Assembly: GCA_024362935.1 (NCBI GenBank)
Contig: JANCRA010000008.1
Span: 32,420,557-32,484,556, forward strand
Source: Setophaga petechia
Lineage: Eukaryota > Chordata > Aves > Passeriformes > Parulidae
Reading direction: 5' to 3'
DNA: 64,000 bases
Part shown: positions 12,401 to 23,800 of the stretch, one piece after another
Numbering within the stretch: the stretch's first letter is position 1
Layout of the letters: every line of letters starts with the position of its first letter
The notes under the pieces: model-generated
What the model was told of the DNA's origin: nothing
Databases searched by the model: none
Seen by the model: the letters and a program-made list of their open reading frames with translations, nothing else
Program-made: the position numbers and the translations under genes

Positions 12401-12529
12401 TGAAAGAAACATATTTGGCAGGCTATGTTTAATTCGTGTTGAATCCTGCACTTGAGTCTTCTGGTGCTTCTGAAAATGCATCTGAAGGTGGCTGAGGTAT
12501 TTCAGTTTGACAAATAAACTAAGCTGTGG
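9441..12529. other. Noncoding stretch with one strong acceptor-like site
   Basis: A long pyrimidine tract ending in CAG at about 9545-9589 resembles a vertebrate 3' splice site. The sequence after it has a short open frame ending at 9674 but no clear paired donor. A hairpin lies at 10787-10810 and an 8-bp inverted pair at 10713-10741 (CCTGATGA and TCATCAGG). No gene can be called. Confidence 0.5.
10787..10810. repeat. 9-bp perfect hairpin
   Basis: TTCATGCTG (10787-10795), a 6-nt loop and CAGCATGAA (10802-10810) pair perfectly. No T-run follows and no RNA gene is recognised around it, so it is only a local inverted repeat. Confidence 0.8.
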
Positions 12530-12850
12530 TTACTTTCTCAGTATGTTTTGTGTCACGGTGCTAATTTCCCATTCACTTGATTGGGATGCAATGATTTCAC
12601 GACAATGTCAGTGCAGGTCTATGGAAAAGACATTATGGTGTCAAAATGAAATGAAACAATGTTAATTTGTCTATGGAAACGGTGTTCCACTGCCAAATTG
12701 AAACATAACCCTCAGCTCAGCCACCTTGAGACTTGGCACTCCCGCACTATCGAAGGGCCCCGCCACACTGGGTGATTTTACAGCGGCGCACTGGGAAGCT
12801 ACAAATCTGGATTAAATATTAGAGGAGGTAAGACAATTTGTTTTGTCCTG
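12530..12850. promoter_or_regulatory. Candidate conserved noncoding element with internal duplication
   Basis: Eight CpGs lie between 12547 and 12786, in CpG-poor surroundings. Two diverged copies of one module are visible: ACAATGT at 12602-12608 and 12656-12662, and GTCTATGGAAA at 12617-12627 and 12669-12679, so order is kept with spacing of 54 and 52 bp. The second copy contains AACAATG, which fits the SOX consensus. CpGs cluster at 12743-12786. A donor-like GAG/GTAAGA occurs at about 12825-12832 but no exon can be built. Enhancer function is inferred. Confidence 0.45.
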
Positions 12851-15800
12851 TGAAACCACAACTGTATAGCATTTCCTAGTGTTACAGGGGCCCTCTGCAT
12901 GTGCTGCAGTGTCTAAAGCCCAGGGACAGGATGGGAATTGAGAGGAGAAAAAGCACTTTCTCAACATTTACTCCGATTTCTTTTGGCTTCCATTGGCTCT
13001 CAGCACATCTCATTCCTAGCGTTATGTTAATGGATCTTTTTTAGGTGAAAAATATTATTAGATTTTACAGTGTTCAGGGCACCTAACCAGCATCTGGGAC
13101 ACCAGGGCTCAAATTAAGCAGTACTCTAAATCCAATTTGGATTTTAATTCCACCAGGATTTTGCATTTCTAGTGAAACAAATAGTTGAACATAAACCAGA
13201 ATCCAAAGTGTAAGGAATAGTGGAAAAGAATAATAAGCAAGTTGAAATCAAAAGACAAGGGCTGAGAGAGGGAAGAAGCAATATGTAAAGAGATATAGAA
13301 AATATAAATAAATATTTTCTCTGTTGTTAGGGGTCTATGGAGTGATAGAATCTACTTATCAATCACAGTTTGTCTTTTGTTTTATGTTCCTGGACAGTAT
13401 GGCCACCTTTGAAAAAGGGTGATCTTTGATCTCCTGCCCTGGGGTGAGCACCAGCAGATGTTCTTTTGTTCTTCTCTCCATATTCAGTGTCCCTCACCTC
13501 CTAAAGCTGAAGTGTGCTCCCCAAAACTGACAGGTGTTTCTCTGTTTGATTGCAAAAAGATGGATTTAGGCTAAATGTGACCTGAAACCTTCAAAGTGGA
13601 AGGGCCTCCCAGCATGCTTGGTGGGAGGGAAGGCTATTGGAACATCTGCTCTTCTGAGAATATTAGCAAATCACACACACATGTCAAGAAGAAATAGGCT
13701 TGGCCAGTCTGTTAGGAGGGACTCTAGCACCCTCTTTCATCCTGGGTGAATTTCTGGGGTGATTCTGTCTGCTGAGCTTCTCAGTGATTTTTTTTCCTTA
13801 TTTGTGAGATGGGTGTAATGGCACTTCCTGCCTTTTAGAGACATTACAGGGAAGAAATAAATTACAGATTTTGTGGTGTCTGAGCTGTACTATAAGACAG
13901 TCATGTAAACACATAAGGCATGGTGTGCTGGGCTGGGTGGAAAGGCTAATCACATGAGTGCTATATCTTAAGGGAGCCAATCCTTTCTTTACATGTGCCT
14001 CAGCTGGCATAAAAATCTGACACTGGGCTAATGAAAGCAATAAAGCTATCTAATCTTATTGATGGCTATGGAGATTTCTCAGACATGAAGAGCTCTGTGT
14101 TCTACTCTTGTATATTGATAAAGTTGTCTCTGGGCTGTGCGCAGCATTTCTAGATGTTCACTGAAGTCCCAGAGCTACAGACCCTCCTGAGAGTCCAATT
14201 GCTGCTTCAGTCTTGCTATGTGAGTGGTGCACATTCTTTTTTCTGCATAAAGGTCCTTCTGTCTTTCATCATTCCTCAGGTAGGAAGCATGAATTTGTTG
14301 AATCTGGTGCAAGTGGTCATGACAGTAATTTCCTGGAAGATGCCAGGTTCTCTCCTCAGCTTTGAGAGGCAGACTGAGCATGGGTATTAGAGTTCATACA
14401 AATATTTAATGTTCAGTTGTCTTGCACAGGCTTTCATGTACCAAACTATGACTGGTATTGCTACTCCAGGGCAGGATGTCATGAGAATCTTCCCCCATCC
14501 CACATCCATTGGACCCCCTTCTCTCTCCAAGTGGTATCCATCAAATATCCACTGCTGAGAACTCCCTGTAACTTCTCCATGAGAGGCATGCTGCTTCAGT
14601 CACTATTTTTCACAGAGATTTCCAGGATATCTGAATGCCTAAGAGGAAGCTTTTGGCTCTTCAGGCACCATTTACACATTGTTTTGAAGTAGTTCATATT
14701 GCACTAGTTATAATTGTTAAGATGTGCAACACACAGCTGCAATGTGCGATCCAACTTCAAATTTATTGGGAAGAACTACAACATGAAATATTGCAGACCT
14801 CCCAGCTTGTTTCAAACAGCTAAGAAAAGTCATTGAAACATCCTGCTATACAGGTTGGGATTAAAATACAGGAATCATTTGTGCTAAATGAGGAAGGCAA
14901 ATTGACCATATTATAAGTGTGCTTTTTTCACTGTGAGGCACACCCTTAAAATATTTTTTCCTTAAAAGACAGGAAGATTCCTTCCTTTCCAAGGTTTTCT
15001 CTCCCCCTCTCTCTCTCCACCACACATACATGCTTGGGCAACCATGCACACAAGCACATGCCTTCTCTTTCTCTGGGTGTAAAGCATGGTGGACATCTGG
15101 TTTCCAGGCTCAGTCTTCACCCCCAGAGACAAAGAGCAATGTCATTGTTTGAGTATGTTCTTTAGAGGTTGACATTTGGGGAATTTATCCGCTATCCTCC
15201 AACAAGTGAGACCATTCCAATACTTTTGTGCACTGTGTAAACCGCAGATTAATTGCACGAATTACATGAATTATCCTAAAATTTTTGGGTAAAGTTTGCC
15301 CTGTCAACACTGTAATTGAGATGACTGGGCATGTAGAAAGCCTGCATGTGGCGAGCAGCAATCCATGATGCAGATGGGGAGGCAATTTGCATCTACCTCT
15401 GCTTAGAATAAGTCTTGCAAGTAGAATAGGTAATGTGAGACTTGATCAAAACAAAAAAAGCAGTGGGATATGGTCTTCCCCAATACTCTGTAATATGGAG
15501 GGTGTGTAGCTGTCTTCCAAATGCCAGGTGGACTTCCAGTGTGTGTGTGGTGGTGGGGGAAAGTATTAAAGATACAGATATTAGTGTTCCATCAAATAAA
15601 ACTCTTCGTTGCTTGTGAAATCAGACACAGTAGTAAGGGCCAAAACCCACCAAACTTTAAATGGATTTGTGCCCACATCAGTTGAACTCTACTGTCTGTG
15701 GTTTGGACCAAGTGGTAGTGCCTCACAGGGTGTATCCCAGGGATCACATCAAACCTGCCTTGTCATTTTGAAGAGGTGTTAGTGCAAAATCTGGATTTGT

Positions 15801-17394
15801 GATGGAAGACATAAGTTCAATGACCCAGACTATTCCTTTACATCAACAAACAGAAGCAAAATATCTGTAACAGTGCAATAATGTCTTAGAGGTTATGTTT
15901 ACAGTGCTAAGAACTACAAACATTTAGGATTTGCAAGCAATCACATCCTTCTCCTTTCAGTGAGATGGAAATCAGAACAGAGAATGGTGAAGGCTGATGC
16001 CCACTTGAGCTCAAAGGCTTCCAGGGGAGCTGCAGTTCTCACTTCACATAAGCACAGTGTGGCACTGTGTTACCAATCCCTACTTGCTTTGAAGTAAGGG
16101 CAAATCCAGACATTGAGGCTGATTTAACCATCAAGTGTGCCATTGTTATTTCATTTTTTAAACTTTTTCTTTCCCAGAGACCCCTAAATACTCTAGTGTT
16201 TCCAGCAAGACTTAGGGGTGAGCAAGAAGATTTTAACATAGGTTTATTTCTGGACCTCCCAAAAATTTCATTCAGAATTTCCCAAGTCTGTATAAGTGCT
16301 CAGAGTCACTGGAATGGGCTTGTTACCAAAGGTAGAGGGGTGTTGATAGTTATTCAATGCAATTGGTATAAATTAGGTGTTTGGGGAATCAGTGCAGTCT
16401 CTGACTTAGGGCGAGAATTCCCTTCTGTGAGATACTTGAGTAGTGAAGGAGCTCAGGCTTGGAGCTTTGGAAGACATGGAGCAGAATGCAGGACAGGAAA
16501 GTAGTGAGAATGTCTAAATCAGACAAGATTTGTGTCCGAAGGAGAAATTCCAGTGTGCCTCCACATGCTTTTAAAGTGAGGGGCAAATGAAAACTTGGTT
16601 TTGTTACAGCAAAAAGAAAAATTCCCACTGTGTTCAACAAGGCTGGGATTTCATCCAAGACCTCCACATTATTCTAAGACGCTCATGTAGCCCACATTTA
16701 ATCTTTAAGAAAGAGTATTCTGTCTCCAGAAATTATCAATGTTTTCTAATTTTCTGACTTGATCATCTGCAAAGCCCCCGTCATGACTTCTTTTTATACA
16801 ACACATTTTTGTTCTTTATTTTTTCTTTCAGTCTTGCAATCTTTGTTATGCCCCCAAAGATCAAAGATTCCTAGCATAAGGTAAAAATAACTACTTGCAA
16901 ATAATAGACACATGATTTTAAATAAATGTTTAGTACTTAATAAAGTAAAATAGCCGGAAAAAATCTGGTAGATGAAGAAATACCAGATATGTTCTTGATT
17001 TGTCTTGGGACAGGATTTCACCCCACATTTTTATGAGGAGTATTTAGCACACAAACATTCCACCTCCTTGTATCTCCACCCCCATATATTTCAAAGCAAG
17101 AACAGAAGGCAACGCAAAAGTAGCTGCCACCATCCACAAGATAATTCTTTCAAACATCTCTCAGCATTCTAAACCATAATCTAAACTTATGTCCACATAA
17201 CAAATAACAGCCCTTTGAAATGAACTGAGAAACTGTAAAGCCATTAAGAAAATGTGCCATTAACAAAAGGATTTCAGCATTTCCTATGAAAAAGGTTCCC
17301 AATGTATGTATTTCCACATGTTCAGAGAAATGATTAAAGTGTTTATAGCTTTTGTAATTGGTCTCTCTCAATTTAAAAATATAGGCTTTTTTTT
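12851..17394. other. Noncoding stretch, nothing distinct
   Basis: No gene or dispersed repeat recognised. CT-rich runs occur near 15000-15020 and a short GTG-rich run near 15540-15558. Open frames of up to 145 codons (16067-16504, plus) lack any family signature. The last 600 bp before 17395 are AT-rich. Confidence 0.55.
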
Positions 17395-17615
17395 TAACGT
17401 TACATTTCTCTGCCGCTCTTTGTCTAGAATAACATTAATGAAGTCCCATTTTCTGAGTTGCCGAAGGTAGGGAATAGGGAAGTGATGTGTTTAAGGGAAC
17501 GTGTTCCTGGAGCACGCCGTCTGTCTGCCTGTATTCCAGCAGGCACGGCCTCCTGCTAATGTGTCCATTAGCCACGGCGCGCTCCTACGGGCTCCGTGCT
17601 GCGCTGGGCACAGAT
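17395..17615. promoter_or_regulatory. Candidate regulatory element with CpG cluster
   Basis: About ten CpGs lie between 17500 and 17612, far above the surrounding density but too short for a standard CpG island. At 17555-17572 GCTAATG and CATTAGC form a perfect inverted pair around 4 nt, giving two facing ATTA homeodomain cores. GGAAC and GTTCC form another small palindrome at about 17496-17507. Open frames across it show no known domain. It could be an enhancer or the promoter of a noncoding RNA; neither can be decided from sequence alone. Confidence 0.4.
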
Positions 17616-18084
17616 GGCAGCAGGAAAAGGGGGCTCATTCCCTCTCTCAGAGCACCCTCTGCATGCTGCTGCCCAAGACAGGGTGCTTGGAGGAAGATGT
17701 GTAATGTTTTTTCCTTGTTTGGGTCCAGTTGAGGGTGGTCAGCACCCTGAGAAACCCAAACTCCATCACTAACTCCCCAAAAGCAGCAAAAAGAAGGAGA
17801 ACACTGCTAAATAAGTCCCTCGCCAAAGAGCATCCAGCCCTTTCTATGAGAGCTTTTGCTCTGCTCTGGCAAATGCTATAAACATCCTGGCTGCACTGAT
17901 AGAAACCACATGCATGGCCTTGCATTCAATGAATGAGTGAATCTTGGTCCTGGAGGCCAAAGCCACTTTCATCACCTACAGATCATGGATTTTGGAGTGG
18001 TTTGTGGCTCCTTTAGGTCAGTCCAGAAGAGAAAGAGAAAGATTTTCACCCAGATTCCAAATGAATACATTTGTTTCATAGGTA

Positions 18085-18375
18085 AGCGTTGCTATAGGAC
18101 ATGAAATAAAACTACGCGGACACTGGAATCTCCAAGGTAAAAAGAAGGGCAGTTTAATTTCTAACTCCAACATTTACAGATTTTCAAAAATGACAGTGGA
18201 TTGGAGGACGACAGTGCCACCTCTCCATTGACACTGGACAAACCAACAGTCCATCAAATTTCTCCTCCTCCAGAAAAGAATGCAAAATAATAAGTATTTA
18301 CAGAAAAGTGTGTGAGACAGTTCGTTACAAGAATGTAAACATCAGAAGGCTTAGAAGAACTTAGAAGAACAGGGT
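18085..18375. mobile_element. Possible old LTR or other dispersed repeat fragment
   Basis: This block differs in texture from its flanks and resembles, from memory only, a dispersed passerine repeat. I cannot name the family or fix its ends or orientation. It carries AATAAA near 18105, ACGCGG near 18115 and a duplicated TTAGAAGAAC near 18352-18370, and ends at a donor-like CAG/GTAAGA at 18378-18385. No coding capacity is seen. It may instead be unique sequence. Confidence 0.3.
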
Positions 18376-20268
18376 GGCAGGTAAGAATATATGCATAGAT
18401 ATAATTTTTTTTGTAGCAGCTGTCAATCAGGTCATATGTAAGTTTTTTTCATTCTATTATTTTCTTTTATGCTGTTAATATAAAGCTTTAGGTTTTGTTC
18501 CATTTGTAAAAGCATATATCAAATGTTTTGTTATTTCTTTTCATAATACCCCAGGAGAGGGTGTTTTACCTTTCCTTTTGTAAATTATCTTAAGTAGAAA
18601 TTGTCAATCTGGAATTGACAGGTATTTGTTATAGAAAACAAGGCATTGTTCCCACTTTGCTTCATCCACCAACACAGGTGCTGTTGTCATATGTCACAAC
18701 AATGGGGAAACTTATTAAGCTATAAAGAGCAATAATACTATAATATAAAGATATGAGGGTGGAAAAGTCTTAGGATGTGTTTGCTGGCTGGAGATATGAA
18801 ATCCTATCCTTCATGTAGTTGATCTGACAATGCTCTGACACTCCCACTAATCTCTTCTTTCCTGGCTTCTTCTTCCTGGAATGCTCTTATAAACTATTGG
18901 CATTCCCCCTCTCCCCCCTGCCCCCCAAAGCTATCAAATAACAGTAGGACAGAGTCATAACTCGATCAGTGAGGTTGTTCCTCACCTGTTGAGTTGCTGA
19001 CAGAGAAAGGACATGGATTTTGCAGGAGCCAGGATTACTGTGGTCTAATTACAGAAAGTCTGGGCCAGTTGCTGGATTATACTGTGGAATGTGTTGTGAC
19101 CGATGCAAATATCCACAGGCAATTCTTCTGTCAAAGGCTGGCCTAGATACAGGGAAATTCCTAAGTAACTTGCTAAAGAGTCCTTGTTTTGTGAGCCTGT
19201 CAAAGGAGGCGACAGTGGTCTTTGCTGGGCTGGAGGTGCTACTGACCCTGGGCCGTGGCACTGTTGGCTGGAGAGAGTTTTAGTCTAGAAAAGGCCTGAG
19301 CTGCAGAATCTGGGACAGGATTCAACTCACATCACTCGAATTTGGGGTTGAATGTGATCAAATTAGAGCATTGCCATCCTCTGACTGGCAGCAAATCAAA
19401 TGAGTTCTTTGGGCTTTTTTCCTTCACCACAAAGAACAACAACAGGAACAAATGCTGGGAGAGGAGAGAAAGAAGTGACATCATCTGTGGAAAAGTTTTC
19501 CCTTTTTTTCTGCCTGAAGGACTGTTTTGATTTCCAACTGCATCTCAGGTAAGAATGAAACATGCTATTAGACTGAACACACCAGCGAGTGTAAATGGAA
19601 ATACCTGCAGTTGAAGAGAGGGAGAGACGACACTATGCTGGGTTTTTAAAATCTTTCTGATATTTGTAGAGGCCAAGCAGCCCCTGGTCTAGCTTCAAAT
19701 AGCTGACATATTGGTCAAGTAATTTTAATTGTCTCAGTCTTATTTGGATCATGGCAGTGGCTGGGGTTATATGGAATACTCTGTATTCCACTTAACCTTT
19801 CACTACTCCCAATCCTCTGTACTCTAGCCCTTCCCCAAAACCCCATCTTTCCTTTTCTGTGGTATGGGAGACCTGGTGATTTGGAGCCAGCTACATATGC
19901 TTTATGTTTCCTGAAGATTAAAACCCATGTGTAATACTCCATAGTCTGTCAACAGCCAGCTTGGGAAAGAGACCAAGGACTAGAAAGCCAAAACCAGACT
20001 GTTAGATCAATCATGGCCAAGATGTGCTTCTCACTTATAAAGGCTAAAAGAAAACCAGTCAGGCAAGAAGTTTGTCCTTTGCAATGTTTGAAGACTGCTG
20101 CCCCTCATCCTGTGTCTGATTCTCTGTGTGCCAGACTATACACAAATCTGCAAGAGAAGATATTGCTTGTGTGTTTAAAATACTTCTGCCATCAGACAGG
20201 GAGAAGACTGCTGTCTACAGTAAGTATCCAAGCTTGGGATAAGTAGACAATGATTTGTGTTCCCTTTG
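18376..20268. other. Noncoding stretch, nothing distinct
   Basis: AT-rich DNA with a C-rich run near 18906-18927 and a strong donor-like CAG/GTAAGA at 19546-19553. That donor follows a short frame starting at 19342 with no recognisable product. No gene is called. Confidence 0.5.
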
Positions 20269-20308
20269 CTTTTTTTTCTTTTTTTTTTCTTTTTTTTTTC
20301 TTTTCCTT
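20269..20308. repeat. 40-nt polypyrimidine tract
   Basis: An uninterrupted pyrimidine run made of T blocks separated by single C residues. It is a low-complexity tract with potential to slip. A following AG could make it acceptor-like, but no exon is recognised downstream. Confidence 0.85.
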
Positions 20309-20794
20309 GGGGTAGTATTAAATAGTAGTCTGAAACTATCTGCTTGTACAGAACTGAACAAAGTGGTATGTGTTCCCAAACACTAAAACCAAGTTGTCAA
20401 GACACATCCTCAGAGACAGAGGGTCTTTTTTGTTAATGCCCAAGAATGTCTTATTTAAAATGGCATTCCTTGTAAAGATGCAAATGCTATTTCTTTTAAA
20501 ATGTACCAGTACTGAGAATAAAGCAAGCAAAAGAGGAAATTAAAACAGTGACAAGAGAAGGAAGTCTGGCAAGTTGGCTTTCAACCAAATGACCTCTTGA
20601 TAGATCAGCTGGGAGCCAGGAATGCATGAGATTACCATGAGCTAGAAAGATTTATAGTTCTTTGTTTGGTCTCTTGGTAAGTTTTCACATATAGTAAGCT
20701 ATATGATGGGCAATGATGGGGGAGAATGGTGGACAAAAACAATCTGGAGCCCAAAATATTTATTGTGATTCCACAAACAAAAATGAAAGGAAGG

Positions 20795-20830
20795 AACTAA
20801 TAGAAGATTTAAAACTAATAGAAGATTTAG
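20795..20830. repeat. 18-bp tandem duplication
   Basis: AACTAATAGAAGATTTA is repeated with an 18-bp period at 20795 and 20813. It is a two-copy tandem duplication in AT-rich DNA with no other signal. Confidence 0.9.
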
Positions 20831-23800
20831 AGCATTTGTTCATTTCAAATAACAACAAACACCCTTATAAAGGAAAAACTTTGCACAGCCCCCCCCAAAT
20901 GTAGCTCTCTCAGGAGAAGCTATTTGCAGACTGTAAATTTAGCTCCAATTGCATTAGGCACGTACAAGCAACACAAGAAACTCTCTGCCCTGGGAATGGG
21001 TGTCTGGGTTTCTGCAGTCACTACACAGCCCCTCCTGAGCTGAGCACCTGCAGGGGGAGCATCTCTCTGTGGGGATGCACGGTGGCCTGCACTACCTAAG
21101 CACATCCTGACATTCTGCCAGAGCTTCTCAGAAATTTGCAACTCTTGCAATTTCATCTCCAGAAGTTTGAATGAGTATTTCTATTTTCTTATCATCCAGG
21201 TGATCTGGAACATCTGAGCATTTGTAGTTTATGTTATCCAGATTAAAAACTAATGTGATGGTGCATTAGGTGCCAAGGACATTAAAATGTAAAAGCAAAC
21301 AGATTACAAAATCTAATTTATGAAGCACTCTGAAATTATTAGTAGTGCTATCAACTGGTTGTTATGTACTGGTTGTTACAGCCAAGTGTAATCTGAAAGT
21401 CTGACCAGTAGATTGAATCCAGGAAGATGGAGTGACCCCAGATATGTAAACCTTATTAAATAGCAAAGCACACAATTTTATTTTGGGTTGCAAATCCTTT
21501 TTGCTAATAATAGGACCCTAGAATTTTGAAAGAAAAAGCCTTTAACACAAAGTAACAAACTAAAGATTCTAGCAGCACTTTGGTTTTAAAATGTTAATAT
21601 TTCCTTCTTTTCCCTATGCAGTGTATATGCCAAATGCACATGTGGAATGTTCACTACATTAGTTCATTATTATTACTTATTTATTTTTTTTTAACCAATG
21701 AAGTTGTGTCCTTGTCTATTTTCTAGGAAAAAAACATAAATATTCTGCCTCAGCACAATATCATGTGAGCACCACAATGATGGTGTCTGTAATGTATCGT
21801 TTACTAGTGCCTTCACATGCTAACTTATTCTCCCTTTCTGTTAAACCAATGAATTATATTCTCTTAGTAATTTATTCACTTGTCAAAACTGAATGTTAAG
21901 AAACCTGGAGGTTTGCCTTAAACTTATAATAGAATTTAAAGGGCAAATATTCAAAATTCAGCTTCAAGGTGTGGACCTTTTGCACAACCTTACAAGTGCT
22001 TTCTCAGTGTTATCATTTTGTCAGTACAATTCTAACCTGATTTGCATTCTTCACATTTCTCTCTTTAACAGGCTGGAATTTGCACATTTAAGTTGCAAGT
22101 TACTACAGGCAGCAGTTGATTTGAAGATACCTTGCAAATGCAAAATAGACACCTTTTGCTGAATGTTCAACTCTGAAACCAGAGGAGGACCAATAAGACA
22201 GAAAGGTTTTGCAAACAGAAATGTCATGACCTATGGCTTGGGTAAAAGTTTTCAAAAAGATACCTCTAATTTCTGATAGAGTCAATTTCTGAGAGTGCTA
22301 ATTGTGGTTGGGAGATGCTGAATTAAAAAAAAAAATGTTGAGAAGTCCAAAATGAGAGTATGCTTTGAAAATACTAATTTGTGGGAACTGAATGACCCAA
22401 TGAGTTGGGCAGCTTTGGTTGTTCTCTTCACAGATTCCTGGAGAATTCTGGCTAGCATGAAGGAAACCATTCATTTCTAAGGAATTTGGAAATAAAAGAA
22501 ATTAGAAATTTAGAGGATAGTGAAGTCCTTCCCACTCAGGAGAGTGCAGCCATAAATATTCAGGAATATGAAGCTCATCTTAAAGTTCCTTACATAATTC
22601 CAAGCCAGAAAGAAAACTAACTTCTGTATTTTCAGTCTGACACTGTGTACAACTGCATACTGTATTTTTATCTAGCAAGAACGAGTCGATCAAATACAAA
22701 TGTAACATGTACAATGATCCTTCATTCTAGCTCTAACACAGATGGTTATCCCTATAACAAATAAATAGGAAGGCTCAGAATCGAGAAAGGATAAGAAAAA
22801 TTATAACCAAGAGAAAAAAAGGCACAGTGCAGATGATCTTGTGAGACACCACTTGATCCAACTCCCCTTAAGATCTCATATCTCAAAAGCACAGTGGGAT
22901 AGCAGAGCCTAGGAGCACTTACTGGGGAATACAAATATGGATAACTGCAACTCCAAACTACCTGTTAAACACAGTCATATAGTATTCTGTCAGGCAGGTT
23001 CAGGGCAGTTCGGAGCATTTTGCTCTGCAATATACTCTCCTATTTCCTCTGGAGCCCTCAAAGTCCATCTCTTCCAGTTCCTTGAAAACTTAGGCACTCT
23101 TGAGCATCTTTATTTTTTTAAAATATAATTGCTCTTTATGGTAATGTTTGTGTTAGGAATAAAATTAAGTAAAGAAGAGCAGCTTCCCCACTTTTATAAA
23201 CTTGTACGTCTTACTATTTGTTTTCCTTCTGCACTGAAAAACTGCTGTGAGGTAGTTTTATGTTGGACCTGCCAATGCTGGCAAGCCTGTGCTGCTGGTA
23301 CAGCATGGAGAGTACAGAGGTTAAAGTCTATACCCTGCCACTCTCCCTTCATGTGCTTTTAAGTTTTCTTCCTCATTCATCCCATGACTTCGTAGTGTTC
23401 TCATCACCAGAACCATTAGTGTTTATTCCTACTGGTCCACGAATGTTGTAAGAAAAAATGAGATGGATATATTAACATCTTTTTGGATTGTGTTGGGTGA
23501 ATCAGATAAATGTAAAGGAATGCTGCATGAGAAGTCCTGTATTCTAAGCCAGGTCTGTAAGCTCACAGATTCACCACAATCCCTTCCTCAGCTATCAAAG
23601 TATTTAAGGCAAATCCAGAAACCTTGTCAGCTCCTACAGATTATCACAGTGGGCTACAAGACAGGTGCATAGTTAGAGCATTTCCTGAGCTTCTGGACAA
23701 GCCAGTCCTGTCCTTTGTTGCCAACTTGTGGGGTGCCCTTGCACTGGTTATTTAAAAGATACTTTTCAAAGGCTTGCTTGGAAACGTGGTGACAGAGAAA

